From Paeniglutamicibacter antarcticus (lineage in GTDB: Bacteria > Actinomycetota > Actinomycetes > Actinomycetales > Micrococcaceae), in NCBI RefSeq assembly GCF_900010755.1, contig NZ_CZJT01000082.1:62001-126000 (forward strand): DNA of 64,000 nucleotides. Reading direction: 5' to 3'. The notes beneath the pieces were generated by a model that searched no databases, was not told the DNA's origin, and saw only the letters and a program-made list of their open reading frames with translations. Positions within the stretch are counted from its first letter, which is position 1. Every line of letters starts with the position of its first letter. Below, in pieces: positions 45,463 to 54,022 of the stretch. The position numbers and the translations under genes are program-made.

Positions 45463-46491
45463 ATGTACGCTTCCACCGGAAAAAACATTCGTCTGCGTGC
45501 GCTGTGCGGAACGCTCTTGGCCGCAAGCCTGCTGGCCGTATCAGTACCTCTCACGGCACCTGCCATGGGCCTCGCGGCCCCGCCGTCGGTGCTGCCCACT
45601 GCGCAGCTCGCGGCGGCGGTGACCCCCGTCATCGCCATGGCCCTTCCATCGAAGGTGCGTACCACCGCGAACCTGAACATGCGCTCCGGCGCTTCCACCG
45701 CGTACCGGATCCTTCTCACGATTCCCTCCGGAACCACGGTTCCGGTTTCCGGCCAAGCATCCAATGGGTGGTACAAAGTGAGCTATGCCGGGCGCACCGG
45801 TTGGGTCAGCAATGCCTACGTCACCACCAACACCTCAACACCCGCTGCCCCAAGCGCGCCACGGACCACCGGCCCCAACCGGACTTCCCGCGTGGTGTTG
45901 ACCTTCGATGACTGCCCGCGCACGCTCAGTGCCTTTACTGCTGCCACCAAATATGCGGCGGCCAACAACATCGGATTGGTGCTTGCACCCACCGGTGACT
46001 GCTTGCGTTCATTCAGGGCCCGCTATGGGGTGGACATTGCGGCGCTGGCCCGGGCCAAGGGGCAATGGGTGATCAACCATTCGATCAGCCATCCCGATTT
46101 GCGCCCCCTGAGCTGCGCGGCAGTGGCATCACAGCTCGGTGGCAGCGGGGTGCGCACAAACTACGGACGCCCGCCCTACGGAGCCGTCGATGGCAGTGTC
46201 GTCTGCGGCTACAACAGGGTCGGTATGGCGATCTGGACTTGGTCGCGTGACACCCTTGACTGGTCGGTTAAATCGAAGTCAATCACGGTTGCGCGTGCTT
46301 CGGCCGCGAGGCCCGGTGACACTGTCCTGATGCACATGCAGTGGTACGGGTTCGCGCCTGACTCGCTGCGCCAGATCAACGCCAACCTTGCCAAGCGCGG
46401 CGTGAAGCTCTGCCGGGCTTACCACGGTACCGACGGGGTCGGAGCGGTTGCCACGACGCCCATCAGGTTGCCCAGCTCCTTACCCTGCTAG
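45463..46491 (+). CDS. Secreted SH3-domain polysaccharide deacetylase (NodB fold)
   Basis: 342 aa from ATG 45463 (GAGGGG upstream). Signal peptide in the first 45 residues; an SH3b domain at about 63-118 (ANLNMRSGASTAYRI, GWYKVSYAGRTGWV); a threonine/proline linker; then a NodB domain from about 140 with the metal-binding TFDDCPRT and HSISHPD and the RPPYGAVDG motif. It probably binds the cell wall through SH3 and removes acetyl groups from peptidoglycan or a related glycan. Confidence 0.87.
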   Translation: MYASTGKNIRLRALCGTLLAASLLAVSVPLTAPAMGLAAPPSVLPTAQLAAAVTPVIAMALPSKVRTTANLNMRSGASTAYRILLTIPSGTTVPVSGQASNGWYKVSYAGRTGWVSNAYVTTNTSTPAAPSAPRTTGPNRTSRVVLTFDDCPRTLSAFTAATKYAAANNIGLVLAPTGDCLRSFRARYGVDIAALARAKGQWVINHSISHPDLRPLSCAAVASQLGGSGVRTNYGRPPYGAVDGSVVCGYNRVGMAIWTWSRDTLDWSVKSKSITVARASAARPGDTVLMHMQWYGFAPDSLRQINANLAKRGVKLCRAYHGTDGVGAVATTPIRLPSSLPC

Positions 46492-46504
46492 CCAAGGGAG
46501 AGCT

Positions 46505-47677
46505 CTAGAGCCGTCGCGCGCCGGGCCCTGGAACCACTGTGAAAATTTCGGGTGTCACAAAACCTGCCCCGGAAAATTCCTCCAGGATGCGTTCGGAAAC
46601 TGCGTGGGCCGTGGATGCCTTGACCAGGGCAATGGCCGAACCGCCAAATCCGCCGCCGGTCATCCGTGCCCCCAGCGCGCCGGCGGCAACCGCAGCGTCA
46701 ACCGCGAGGTCCAGTTCCACACTTGAAATCCCGAAGTCATCGCGCATGGAGATGTGGCTTTGAACCAGCAGGTCCCCGATGGATGCAGGGCCTTCGGCTT
46801 CCAGGAGCTCGATGGTGTCAAGGACTCGTTGGTTCTCGGTGACAATGTGCCGCACGCGGCGGTAGATATCCGGGTGCAGGGTCTCTTTGGCCTCGGGAAG
46901 ACGCCCGGGGGCAACATCGCGCAAGGCAACAACCCCCAGCTCCGCGGCGCCTCGGGTGCACGCGGCAACAAGTTCCTTGTAGCCGCCCGAATCGTGGGAG
47001 TGGCTCACCCGGGTGTCAATCACCAGGATCTGCAGGCCGGCTTCCGTCAAGGGCAGGTTCACCTGCCGGGATTCGCGGGTGCGGCAATCCTGGAAGAGGG
47101 CATGGTCCGCGGTGCTCAGCAGCGACGCCGACTGGTCAAGGATCCCCGTGGGGGCACCGACAAAGTTGTTTTCCGCATCCTGGCACAGCAGGACCAATTC
47201 CATGCGGGTCAGCCCGAGCCGCAGCTGCTCATTGAGGGCAAGTGCCACCGCGCATTCGATGGCGGCCGACGACGAAAGCCCGGCACCGACGGGCACCGTC
47301 GAATCAAGCAGGATATCGGCTCCGGGCAGGGTGAACCCCCGTTGTTCGAAGGCCCAGAAAACCCCCGCGATGTAGCGCGCCCAGTGGGTCACTTCTTCGG
47401 CAACCATGCGGTCAAGGTCGGCTTCGACAACGGCGCCACCCCATGTCGATGCCATCCGCACCACCCGGGGAGCATCGGCAGGCAACAGCGAGAGGGCGAT
47501 GCTTGCCACCTTGTCGATGGCGAAGGGCAAGACGAAGCCCTCGTTGTAATCTGTGTGCTCTCCAATGAGGTTCACTCGCCCGGGTGCCGCGAAGGTTGCG
47601 TCGGCGCGGTGGCCGAAGAGTTCTGCGAATGAATCGTTCAGGGTGCTCATGGGGTCGACTTTCGTGAGGGAAACCAT
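46505..47677 (-). CDS. galK: Galactokinase
   Basis: 390 aa from ATG 47677, which overlaps the galT stop (TAATG); ATG 47650 is an alternative start. GHMP kinase motifs: the galactose-site APGRVNLIGEHTDYNEGFVLP, ATP-loop PVGAGLSSSAAIECAVAL and the C-terminal GARMTGGGFGGSAIAL. It phosphorylates galactose at C1 in the Leloir pathway. Cotranscribed with galT; no galE is seen in the window. Confidence 0.94.
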   Translation of the reverse strand: MVSLTKVDPMSTLNDSFAELFGHRADATFAAPGRVNLIGEHTDYNEGFVLPFAIDKVASIALSLLPADAPRVVRMASTWGGAVVEADLDRMVAEEVTHWARYIAGVFWAFEQRGFTLPGADILLDSTVPVGAGLSSSAAIECAVALALNEQLRLGLTRMELVLLCQDAENNFVGAPTGILDQSASLLSTADHALFQDCRTRESRQVNLPLTEAGLQILVIDTRVSHSHDSGGYKELVAACTRGAAELGVVALRDVAPGRLPEAKETLHPDIYRRVRHIVTENQRVLDTIELLEAEGPASIGDLLVQSHISMRDDFGISSVELDLAVDAAVAAGALGARMTGGGFGGSAIALVKASTAHAVSERILEEFSGAGFVTPEIFTVVPGPGARRL

Positions 47678-48867
47678 TAGTTGCCGTGTGCTCGCGATGC
47701 AGCAGTGCGCAGGGCCGCGGCCGTTGTTTCGGGGGTGACATCGCCAATGAAGGCGCCCATGGCCGCCTCCGAACCCGCAAGGTACTTCATCTTGTTTTCT
47801 GCCCGGCGCGGCGAGGTCAATTGCAAGTGTAGCCAAGCTTCGTCCCGGTCCGGGTGAGTGCGCGGGGCCTGGAACCAGCCGGCAATGTACGGGGTGGGGG
47901 TCGGATAGAGCGAATCGACGGTGTTCAACAAACGGTGGTACATTCCGGCCAGTTCATCGCGCTCCGCGGAAGTGAGCTCTCCGAGGTCGCCGACCCGGCG
48001 GTTGGGCATCAGGTGCACCTCGATCGGCATGTGCGCAGCGAAGGGGACGAATGCTGTCCAGTAGGTTCCGCGTTCGATGATGCGTTTGCCGTCGGTGAGC
48101 TCGAATTCCAGGATGTCGGCCATCAGACTGCGCCCGGTGCGTTCGCGGTGTGCCACGGCCTGGGCCAGCTGGTTGGTGGTGCGCGGGGTGGTGTAGGGGT
48201 AGGAGTAGATCTGCCCGTGCGGGTGGTGCAGGGTGACGCCGATTTCCGCGCCACGGTTTTCAAAGGGGAAGACTTGTTCCACGCCTTCCAGCGCGCCCAG
48301 TTCGGTGCTTCGGTGCGCCCAAGCATCGATGACCGTGCGGATCCGCTGAACACCCAGGGAAGCCAGCGAGTCGGTGTGGCCGGGGCCGAAGGTGATGACC
48401 TCGCAACGGCCATGCGCCGGGCGGACGGCCCCGAGTTCGGCGGCGGTAGCGGAGGTGTGCTGTTCGGGTCCGAAGGACGGGAAACGGTTTTCAAAGACCA
48501 CGACGTCGTAGGAGTCGGCGGGGATTTCGCTTGCCATTTCCGGACGGGTGGGACATAGCGGGCATTCGCTGGCGGCCGGCAGGTGCGTGCGCGTTTGACG
48601 GTGGGCGGCAAAGGAAACCCACTCGCCGCTCAATGCGTCGTAACGCAGCTCGGAGGCGCTGGGACGTTCCGGCAGGTCCCGTGCATCCACGGGGGGAGTG
48701 AAGTCATTGAGCGGGGCCGAGGCCGCGTCGAAGAAGTAAAGCAATTCGCGACCGTCTGCCATCTCTGCTCGAACCGGACGACCGGTGTCGGTTGCCGAGA
48801 GCTGTTGAGGTGGATTTGGATGAATGCTCACAGTTACTCCTTGGACGGGTGTTGCCACCACTGTCAT
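47677..48867 (-). CDS. galT: Galactose-1-phosphate uridylyltransferase
   Basis: 396 aa. The active-site HHPHGQ motif is in GVTLHHPHGQIYSYP; zinc-type cysteines lie in ECPLCPTRPE; the C-terminal half has EVHLMPNRRVGDLGEL. It exchanges UMP between UDP-glucose and galactose-1-phosphate. First gene of galT-galK, divergent from the DeoR-type regulator. Confidence 0.94.
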   Translation of the reverse strand: MTVVATPVQGVTVSIHPNPPQQLSATDTGRPVRAEMADGRELLYFFDAASAPLNDFTPPVDARDLPERPSASELRYDALSGEWVSFAAHRQTRTHLPAASECPLCPTRPEMASEIPADSYDVVVFENRFPSFGPEQHTSATAAELGAVRPAHGRCEVITFGPGHTDSLASLGVQRIRTVIDAWAHRSTELGALEGVEQVFPFENRGAEIGVTLHHPHGQIYSYPYTTPRTTNQLAQAVAHRERTGRSLMADILEFELTDGKRIIERGTYWTAFVPFAAHMPIEVHLMPNRRVGDLGELTSAERDELAGMYHRLLNTVDSLYPTPTPYIAGWFQAPRTHPDRDEAWLHLQLTSPRRAENKMKYLAGSEAAMGAFIGDVTPETTAAALRTAASRAHGN

Positions 48868-48881
48868 TGGCTTGATTCAAA

Positions 48882-48897
48882 CGTTCATAAACGAACA
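48882..48897. promoter_or_regulatory. DeoR-type operator before galT
   Basis: CGTTCATAAACGAACA lies 15-30 bases upstream of the galT start. AAACGAACA is the exact reverse complement of TGTTCGTTT found at 49068 before the regulator. The shared element marks the same regulator site on both sides. Confidence 0.6.
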
Positions 48898-49045
48898 AAT
48901 TCGATCATATTCTATCGAAGGATAGGTTTCCAGAGCTTTCCGGATCTCCGGTCCAAAAAAGTCGAAATGTGTGCAGTGAAACGTGCGTTCATTCCTCGAA
49001 GCCGTTGCCGACGATCTGCCTGATGCGACGGCTACCACCCAAGAT

Positions 49046-49078
49046 CGAACAAACTCAACGGTGTAATGTTCGTTTGAC
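49046..49078. promoter_or_regulatory. DeoR-type operator pair before the regulator gene
   Basis: CGAACAAAC and, 14 bases on, TGTTCGTTTGA are inverted copies of one element. They lie about 50-80 bases upstream of the regulator ATG. Together with the site at 48882 they allow looping across the divergent promoters. Confidence 0.6.
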
Positions 49079-49128
49079 GGTTATCATTGGCAGGGACTGA
49101 AGAATGTTGCTTCGAGGAACGGACCGCC

Positions 49129-49905
49129 ATGACCGAGTTGCTGGCCACAGCACGCCACCAGCAGATCCTTGAATCCTTGCGCCTCAACGGCCAGGTGCGC
49201 GTGACGGCGCTGGCCGAGGAACTCGGCGTCTCTGAGATGACTGTCAGGCGGGACCTGAATACCATGGCGGCAAGCGGCTCGCTGGTCAAAGTCCACGGCG
49301 GGGCAACACTTGATGCGGCGCCGACAAGCAATGAGCCTGGATTCGCCAAGAAGCTTGCCCTCGAATTGGAGGAAAAGCAAGCGATTGCGCGGGCGGCCGT
49401 GGCAATGATCCGGCCGGGAATGTCGATCGCACTGAACTCCGGAACCACGACATTCGCACTGGCGGGGCTGTGCACCAGGATCAACGATCTCACGGTGGTT
49501 ACCAATTCACCGCGAATCGCTGAGATTTTCTACGCCGAAGACAACCACAGCCAGAACATCATCCTGACCGGCGGAATCCGTACCGTATCGGACGCGTTGG
49601 TTGGACCGCTAGCACTCTCCGCACTGGGCCAACTCCACGTGGACATCCTGTTCCTTGGCGTTCACGGTATGACCGTCGAAGGCGGCTTCACCACACCAAA
49701 CATGCTTGAGGCACAAACCAACCAGGCATTCCTAAAGGCTGCAGCACGCCAAGTCGTGGTCGCCGACCACACCAAATGGGGAGTGACTGGCCTGTGCCAA
49801 ATCGCGGGGTTGGGTGAGGTGGACGCACTGGTCACCGGTTCCATGCTGGAGCCGGAGACCGCAGAAATCCTGCGCCAATCCATTGAATCACTGGTATTGG
49901 CCTAA
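49129..49905 (+). CDS. DeoR-family regulator, probable galactose repressor
   Basis: 258 aa from ATG 49129. N-terminal DeoR HTH (ARHQQILESLRLNGQVRVTALAEELG, VSEMTVRRDLN), then the phosphosugar-binding domain with LNSGTTTFALA and ILTGGIRTVSDALVGPLA. Such proteins sense phosphorylated sugars. Divergent from galTK with shared operators, so it most likely represses galTK until a galactose derivative accumulates. Confidence 0.9.
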   Translation: MTELLATARHQQILESLRLNGQVRVTALAEELGVSEMTVRRDLNTMAASGSLVKVHGGATLDAAPTSNEPGFAKKLALELEEKQAIARAAVAMIRPGMSIALNSGTTTFALAGLCTRINDLTVVTNSPRIAEIFYAEDNHSQNIILTGGIRTVSDALVGPLALSALGQLHVDILFLGVHGMTVEGGFTTPNMLEAQTNQAFLKAAARQVVVADHTKWGVTGLCQIAGLGEVDALVTGSMLEPETAEILRQSIESLVLA

Positions 49906-49917
49906 GCCGGCGGGGCA

Positions 49918-50445
49918 CTAGAAGAGCGTTTCCTCGGCCTGCGGAACGATTCCTTCCAAGCGCAGCAGGAACATTTTGCGCTCCAGACCTCCGGCATACC
50001 CGGTCAACGAGCCGTCGGCGCCGATCACGCGGTGGCACGGGACAATGATCGATACGGGATTGCGGCCGTTGGCGGTTCCCACGGCGCGGGTCAGCTTTGC
50101 ATCTCCCAGCTCCATGGCCAGTTCGCCGTAGGACCGGCTCTGTCCAAAGGGGATCCTGGCCAGTTCTGCCCAGACCCGCTTCTGGAAATCCGTGCCGGCA
50201 GGATCCATCGGGACGTCGAACGCCGTGCGTGTCCCGGCGAAGTACTCACCCAGTTCTTGTGCCGCCTGCGCGAGGAAGGGGTTGGCATCGGCGGTCTCCA
50301 GCCGCTCCCCCAGGGTTGCCTCGGCAGGAGGATGCGAGTGGTTCACCATGTAGATGCCGGTGACACCCCGCTCGTTGGCGGCGATCGTCAGCGGCCCGAT
50401 GGGCGAGTCAATCACCGTGTGGCAGGGTTCCGGACACTCAGCCAA
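49918..50445 (-). CDS. ogt: Methylated-DNA-protein-cysteine methyltransferase
   Basis: 175 aa. The methyl-acceptor Cys137 sits in IIVPCHRVIG, preceded by the DNA-binding helix FGQSRSYGELAMELG and the asparagine hinge NGRNP. It transfers alkyl groups from O6-alkylguanine to itself in a suicide reaction. Overlaps the upstream epimerase gene by eight bases, so the two are co-transcribed. Confidence 0.95.
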   Translation of the reverse strand: MAECPEPCHTVIDSPIGPLTIAANERGVTGIYMVNHSHPPAEATLGERLETADANPFLAQAAQELGEYFAGTRTAFDVPMDPAGTDFQKRVWAELARIPFGQSRSYGELAMELGDAKLTRAVGTANGRNPVSIIVPCHRVIGADGSLTGYAGGLERKMFLLRLEGIVPQAEETLF

Positions 50446-51838
50446 AGATCCCTCTCAAAGCCCTGGCAAAGTCGGGATATTCGAACTCGAAGCCTGCATC
50501 GGCCAGGACACGTGAGGTCACTCGCCGCCCGGTACTACCCAGGGCAGGGTCGGTCCGCAGCATTGCTGCGCCGGCAGCGAGGATCGGTGCGGGGGTCGGC
50601 AGGCCGAATTTCTTCAGCGGCCCCGGGGCCACCTGCGCGCGCAACAGCTCCATCATCTGGGCATTGCGCACCGGGAACGGGGCGGCAAGATTAATGACGC
50701 CATCCGGAAGCCGGGTTTCCCCTTCGATGCCCAGGCAGCCCCGGATGACCCGCAGCCAATCGGCAAGGTGGATCCAGCTGACCCATTGCCGGCCGCCGGC
50801 CACCGGCCCACCCAGTCCGGCGCGTGCCAACAGGCTCAGCCTGTCAACCAGCGGGCTTTCCTGCTCGAACACCAAGGAGGTGCGCAGGATGTTCACGTGT
50901 GAAGCGTTCACGGTGGCCACTGCGTCTTCCCAGGGCTTGGCGACGCCAGTCATCTGGGGCAGGGCCTTGGCGCCGGTGGGCAACGGTGAATCCTCGGTGA
51001 TCAGCATATCGCCGGCGTCGGAGAAGATCGCGGTGGTGCTCGCTTGCAAGAAAGCTGCCAGCGGGCGTGGCAGGTTGGCGCTTGCCTCCACCAAGGCACG
51101 GGTGGAATCCACGCGGGAGGAACGCAACCGGGCAATGTTTTCGTCGGTCGCCGGCAGGTCCACCAGCTCGCCGGCCAGGTTCAGCACCGCTGTTTCACGG
51201 TGCTCCGAGTACAGGGAACGTGCCCAAGCGCCTTGGTTTTTCCCATCCCAGTTCAGCTGAATATACGGGCTGTTGGCGCGTTCGGAGCGGGTCAGGATGG
51301 TGACCTGGTGTCCGCGGCAGTGCAGGTCCGCGGCCGCGCGGCTGCCCAGGAAACCGTTCCCTCCGGCAATGACCACGCGCAGTGTCTGGGTATCGGCGCC
51401 GCCGGCAAGGGTATAGAGCCGCGCACAATTCTCTGCGAAGCGCGCCGCTATCGGCTTGGTCGCGGTTTCGGCAAAGAGCGCTGACGCCAGGCCGGCCACG
51501 GAAACCATCTGGGTCAGTTCACACCCGCCGGGCACCTCACGCAGGGACCAGCTCACCAGCAGGTAGCCAGCTGGTTGCTGCTGCCGCCAGGTGAGGCAGC
51601 TGCCTTCATCCGCACGGGTGATCACTGCCGGGGGAGCGGTTTTGGCATGGATGGCGCCTAGAAGCTCTCCGGTCGGAACCAAGTCAAGCTTGACCCCGGC
51701 AACGGCCGGATACGTGTGCGGCTGCAGGTGAGCGATCGCAAGGTTCCATTGAGGAACCAGGGCTGGGTCCCGTAGCACCTCCCAGAGGGCGGAAACCGGG
51801 AGTGCGAAGAATTGTGTTTGTGTACGCTGCCAAGCCAT
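50438..51838 (-). CDS. TIGR01777-type NAD-binding epimerase with N-terminal SRPBCC domain
   Basis: 466 aa. Residues about 1-140 form a SRPBCC/polyketide-cyclase fold (PVSALWEVLRDPALVPQWN); residues from about 153 form a Rossmann domain (VVIAGGNGFLGSRAAADL), with QASTTAIF before a TGVAKPWED stretch; the end is a DUF1731 tail. Family members (YfcH) have no settled function. Coupling to ogt is clear from the overlap, but a joint job is not. Confidence 0.85.
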   Translation of the reverse strand: MAWQRTQTQFFALPVSALWEVLRDPALVPQWNLAIAHLQPHTYPAVAGVKLDLVPTGELLGAIHAKTAPPAVITRADEGSCLTWRQQQPAGYLLVSWSLREVPGGCELTQMVSVAGLASALFAETATKPIAARFAENCARLYTLAGGADTQTLRVVIAGGNGFLGSRAAADLHCRGHQVTILTRSERANSPYIQLNWDGKNQGAWARSLYSEHRETAVLNLAGELVDLPATDENIARLRSSRVDSTRALVEASANLPRPLAAFLQASTTAIFSDAGDMLITEDSPLPTGAKALPQMTGVAKPWEDAVATVNASHVNILRTSLVFEQESPLVDRLSLLARAGLGGPVAGGRQWVSWIHLADWLRVIRGCLGIEGETRLPDGVINLAAPFPVRNAQMMELLRAQVAPGPLKKFGLPTPAPILAAGAAMLRTDPALGSTGRRVTSRVLADAGFEFEYPDFARALRGIFG

Positions 51839-51876
51839 AAGCCCAGCTTAGCCACTCCCGGTGCCGCCGAATGTAC

Positions 51877-53394
51877 TTATGGCTGGGTAACGAACTCCGA
51901 AAGCGCTCCCAGCTGTGCCACCCGGACCTCCGGATTCACGTACATCATGTGCCCGGCCGCGTAGTAGTGGTGGCTGAAGCGTGCCCGTGCGCTGGCCGGA
52001 ACTTCAAGGTGGGCCCACACGTATTCGGCGGCAAAGTGCGGGGTGGCGCCGTCGTGGTAACCGTAATCCACATGCACGCGCAGGTCCGGGATGTCGATGA
52101 GCAGGCGCTCCAGGTCCCGGGTGACATCGATCGGCTTGCCCTCGAAGGTTTCGTAGCTCCACGGGTGCACCCGACCGGTGAGCACCTCGTAGGGCAAATC
52201 GGATTCGTAACCGAGCTCGGCGCGCACGTAGTGGTTGATGGCCGCCGCATAGGGCGGGGTGATGGCCCGCAACGACGGGTCCTCCCAGGTGTGGGATTCC
52301 TGCAGGCGCGGCGGAACCCCGGTGAAACGGCCGTCAATGCGGCCGACCATCAGGCCCTTCTCGCGCAGCAGTTCGGTGGCGAACTCCATGTAGTCCCAAC
52401 GCAGGTTGGTGCGGCGGATGAAGGCCTCGGACAGCGTGGTGAGTTCGGCCAAATGCTTGACCGTTCCGTCGAATTTCCTCTTGGACAGGCGGCTGCCCAG
52501 GTGCAGGGCCACCACGTAGTCGCCAGCCGCGTAGTCCTCGGCGTCGCGGATGATCTCGTCCAGCGGGCGGTTGCCGTGCCGGCCGTGGTGGTGGGCGATG
52601 GCTGCATAGGTGGGCAGGTGCAGTGCATACGGGGTGTCATTGCCGGGGGCAAATTCAAGGGTGGACATGTTCAGCACCGTGGAAATCAGGCCAAGCCCGT
52701 TCACTGCCATGCCGTGGGCCTCGTGCAGGCGGCGGGCCACGGCCACTGCGCGCATGGTTCCGTAGGATTCGCCCACCAGGTACTTGGGGGAGAGCCAACG
52801 CTGGTTGCGGGTGACCCAGAGCCTGATGGCCTCGGCGATCAGGTCGCGGTCGGCAATAAACGAATGGAACTCGTCGGCGGTGCCGCCCTCGATCACGCGG
52901 GAGAAGCCGGTGTTCACCGGGTCGATCATCACCACATCTGCATGCTCAAGGAGGGATTCGGGATTGTCGATGATCCCGTAGGGTGCCGGAGTCATGTTTC
53001 CCACGTCGCCCGAATCCACGATGCGCGGACCGATCAAACCCATGTGCAGCCAGAGGCTTGCCGAACCGGGACCGCCGTTGAAGGCGAAGACGACCGGGCG
53101 GCGGTTGACCGCGGGCGGGCCGCTGGGGGTCTTGGCCCGTGATTTGTTTGACGATGGTGCATGGGACTCGGCGCTATCGGCCGTGTAGGAAACCATGAAG
53201 ATCTCCGCCTTGGGCTTGAATCCGACGGTCTTGCCGTCGGTGTCTTCCTCGCGGCGCAACACCATTCGTCCGGTGGTGCTTGTATAGCGCAGGCCCGAGG
53301 CCGTGCGGTGCTGGCGGGTGACAAAGTCATCGGTGACAGCGGCGGCGGCAGTGGTTTCGGGCGCGTTGGACGAGGGAGAGGAAGCTTCAGGCAT
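51877..53394 (-). CDS. S10-family serine carboxypeptidase-like peptidase
   Basis: 505 aa, no signal peptide. The nucleophile Ser210 is in LVGESYGTMRA; the oxyanion region is VFAFNGGPGSASLWLHMG; the His of the triad is in YYAAGHMMYV and the Asp is in VDYGYHDGATP. Bacterial members are cytosolic and remove C-terminal residues or act as esterases. Confidence 0.88.
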   Translation of the reverse strand: MPEASSPSSNAPETTAAAAVTDDFVTRQHRTASGLRYTSTTGRMVLRREEDTDGKTVGFKPKAEIFMVSYTADSAESHAPSSNKSRAKTPSGPPAVNRRPVVFAFNGGPGSASLWLHMGLIGPRIVDSGDVGNMTPAPYGIIDNPESLLEHADVVMIDPVNTGFSRVIEGGTADEFHSFIADRDLIAEAIRLWVTRNQRWLSPKYLVGESYGTMRAVAVARRLHEAHGMAVNGLGLISTVLNMSTLEFAPGNDTPYALHLPTYAAIAHHHGRHGNRPLDEIIRDAEDYAAGDYVVALHLGSRLSKRKFDGTVKHLAELTTLSEAFIRRTNLRWDYMEFATELLREKGLMVGRIDGRFTGVPPRLQESHTWEDPSLRAITPPYAAAINHYVRAELGYESDLPYEVLTGRVHPWSYETFEGKPIDVTRDLERLLIDIPDLRVHVDYGYHDGATPHFAAEYVWAHLEVPASARARFSHHYYAAGHMMYVNPEVRVAQLGALSEFVTQP

Positions 53395-53493
53395 GGCAAG
53401 ATCCTACAGGCCGTTGCTGGGTGTTGCCGATGCGTGAGGCCCGCAAAAATTCGGTATCAGCCGCGGTGCCGGAAACCGGCACCGCGGAGGGTC

Positions 53494-53853
53494 TCAGGCC
53501 TGCGGTGGTGCCGAATACGGCGGGGGCGCCTGCTGGCCCGTGGATGCGTCGGGGTGGTGGCCAGGTATGGTGCCGCCGGCCAGCCGAACCAGTTCACCGG
53601 TGTATTCCGCGGTGCGGATCGTGGCGACCAGCGATTCCAGGCCCATGCGGGCCAGCGCCAGGTAGATGATGGTGACCAGCGGGCCGACGATCAGCAGCAC
53701 AAAGATCCCGAGCCCGGCGTTCTTGCTGGCAAACGCGGTGATGACCATGGCCAGGTACAGCACGGCAAGCCCCACGGTGATCAGGATGTAAACGATCTTC
53801 ACGATCTTGGGTGTCACGAATGATTCAAAGTTGAAATCAAAAAGCTGTTTCAT
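53494..53853 (-). CDS. DUF4282 membrane protein
   Basis: 119 aa from ATG 53853 (GAGGGG upstream). Starts FDFNFESFVTPKIVKIVYIL, the DUF4282 pattern; two membrane helices at about 20-40 and 50-68; a proline-rich tail (GQQAPPPYSAPPQA). Function unknown; common as a small orphan in Actinobacteria. Confidence 0.82.
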   Translation of the reverse strand: MKQLFDFNFESFVTPKIVKIVYILITVGLAVLYLAMVITAFASKNAGLGIFVLLIVGPLVTIIYLALARMGLESLVATIRTAEYTGELVRLAGGTIPGHHPDASTGQQAPPPYSAPPQA

Positions 53854-53967
53854 GCTTGTTCCCCTCATTTCGACCACTGGTGAAGCGGGTGATGAATGCT
53901 TGCCCAGTCAAACACGGAAATGGCACTCGTGGGAAGATGCAGGGCGGGGTCCGCGGGGGCACGAAAA

Positions 53968-54002
53968 AGCGGGACGGTCCACCAGTGGTGGACCGTCCCG
54001 CT
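53968..54002 (-). terminator. Rho-independent terminator of putP
   Basis: Perfect 16-bp stem AGCGGGACGGTCCACC / GGTGGACCGTCCCGCT with a three-base loop. On the minus strand it is followed by TTTTT, 20 bases after the putP stop. Confidence 0.92.
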
Positions 54003-54022
54003 CACGTGTTCAGGCCGTGTGG

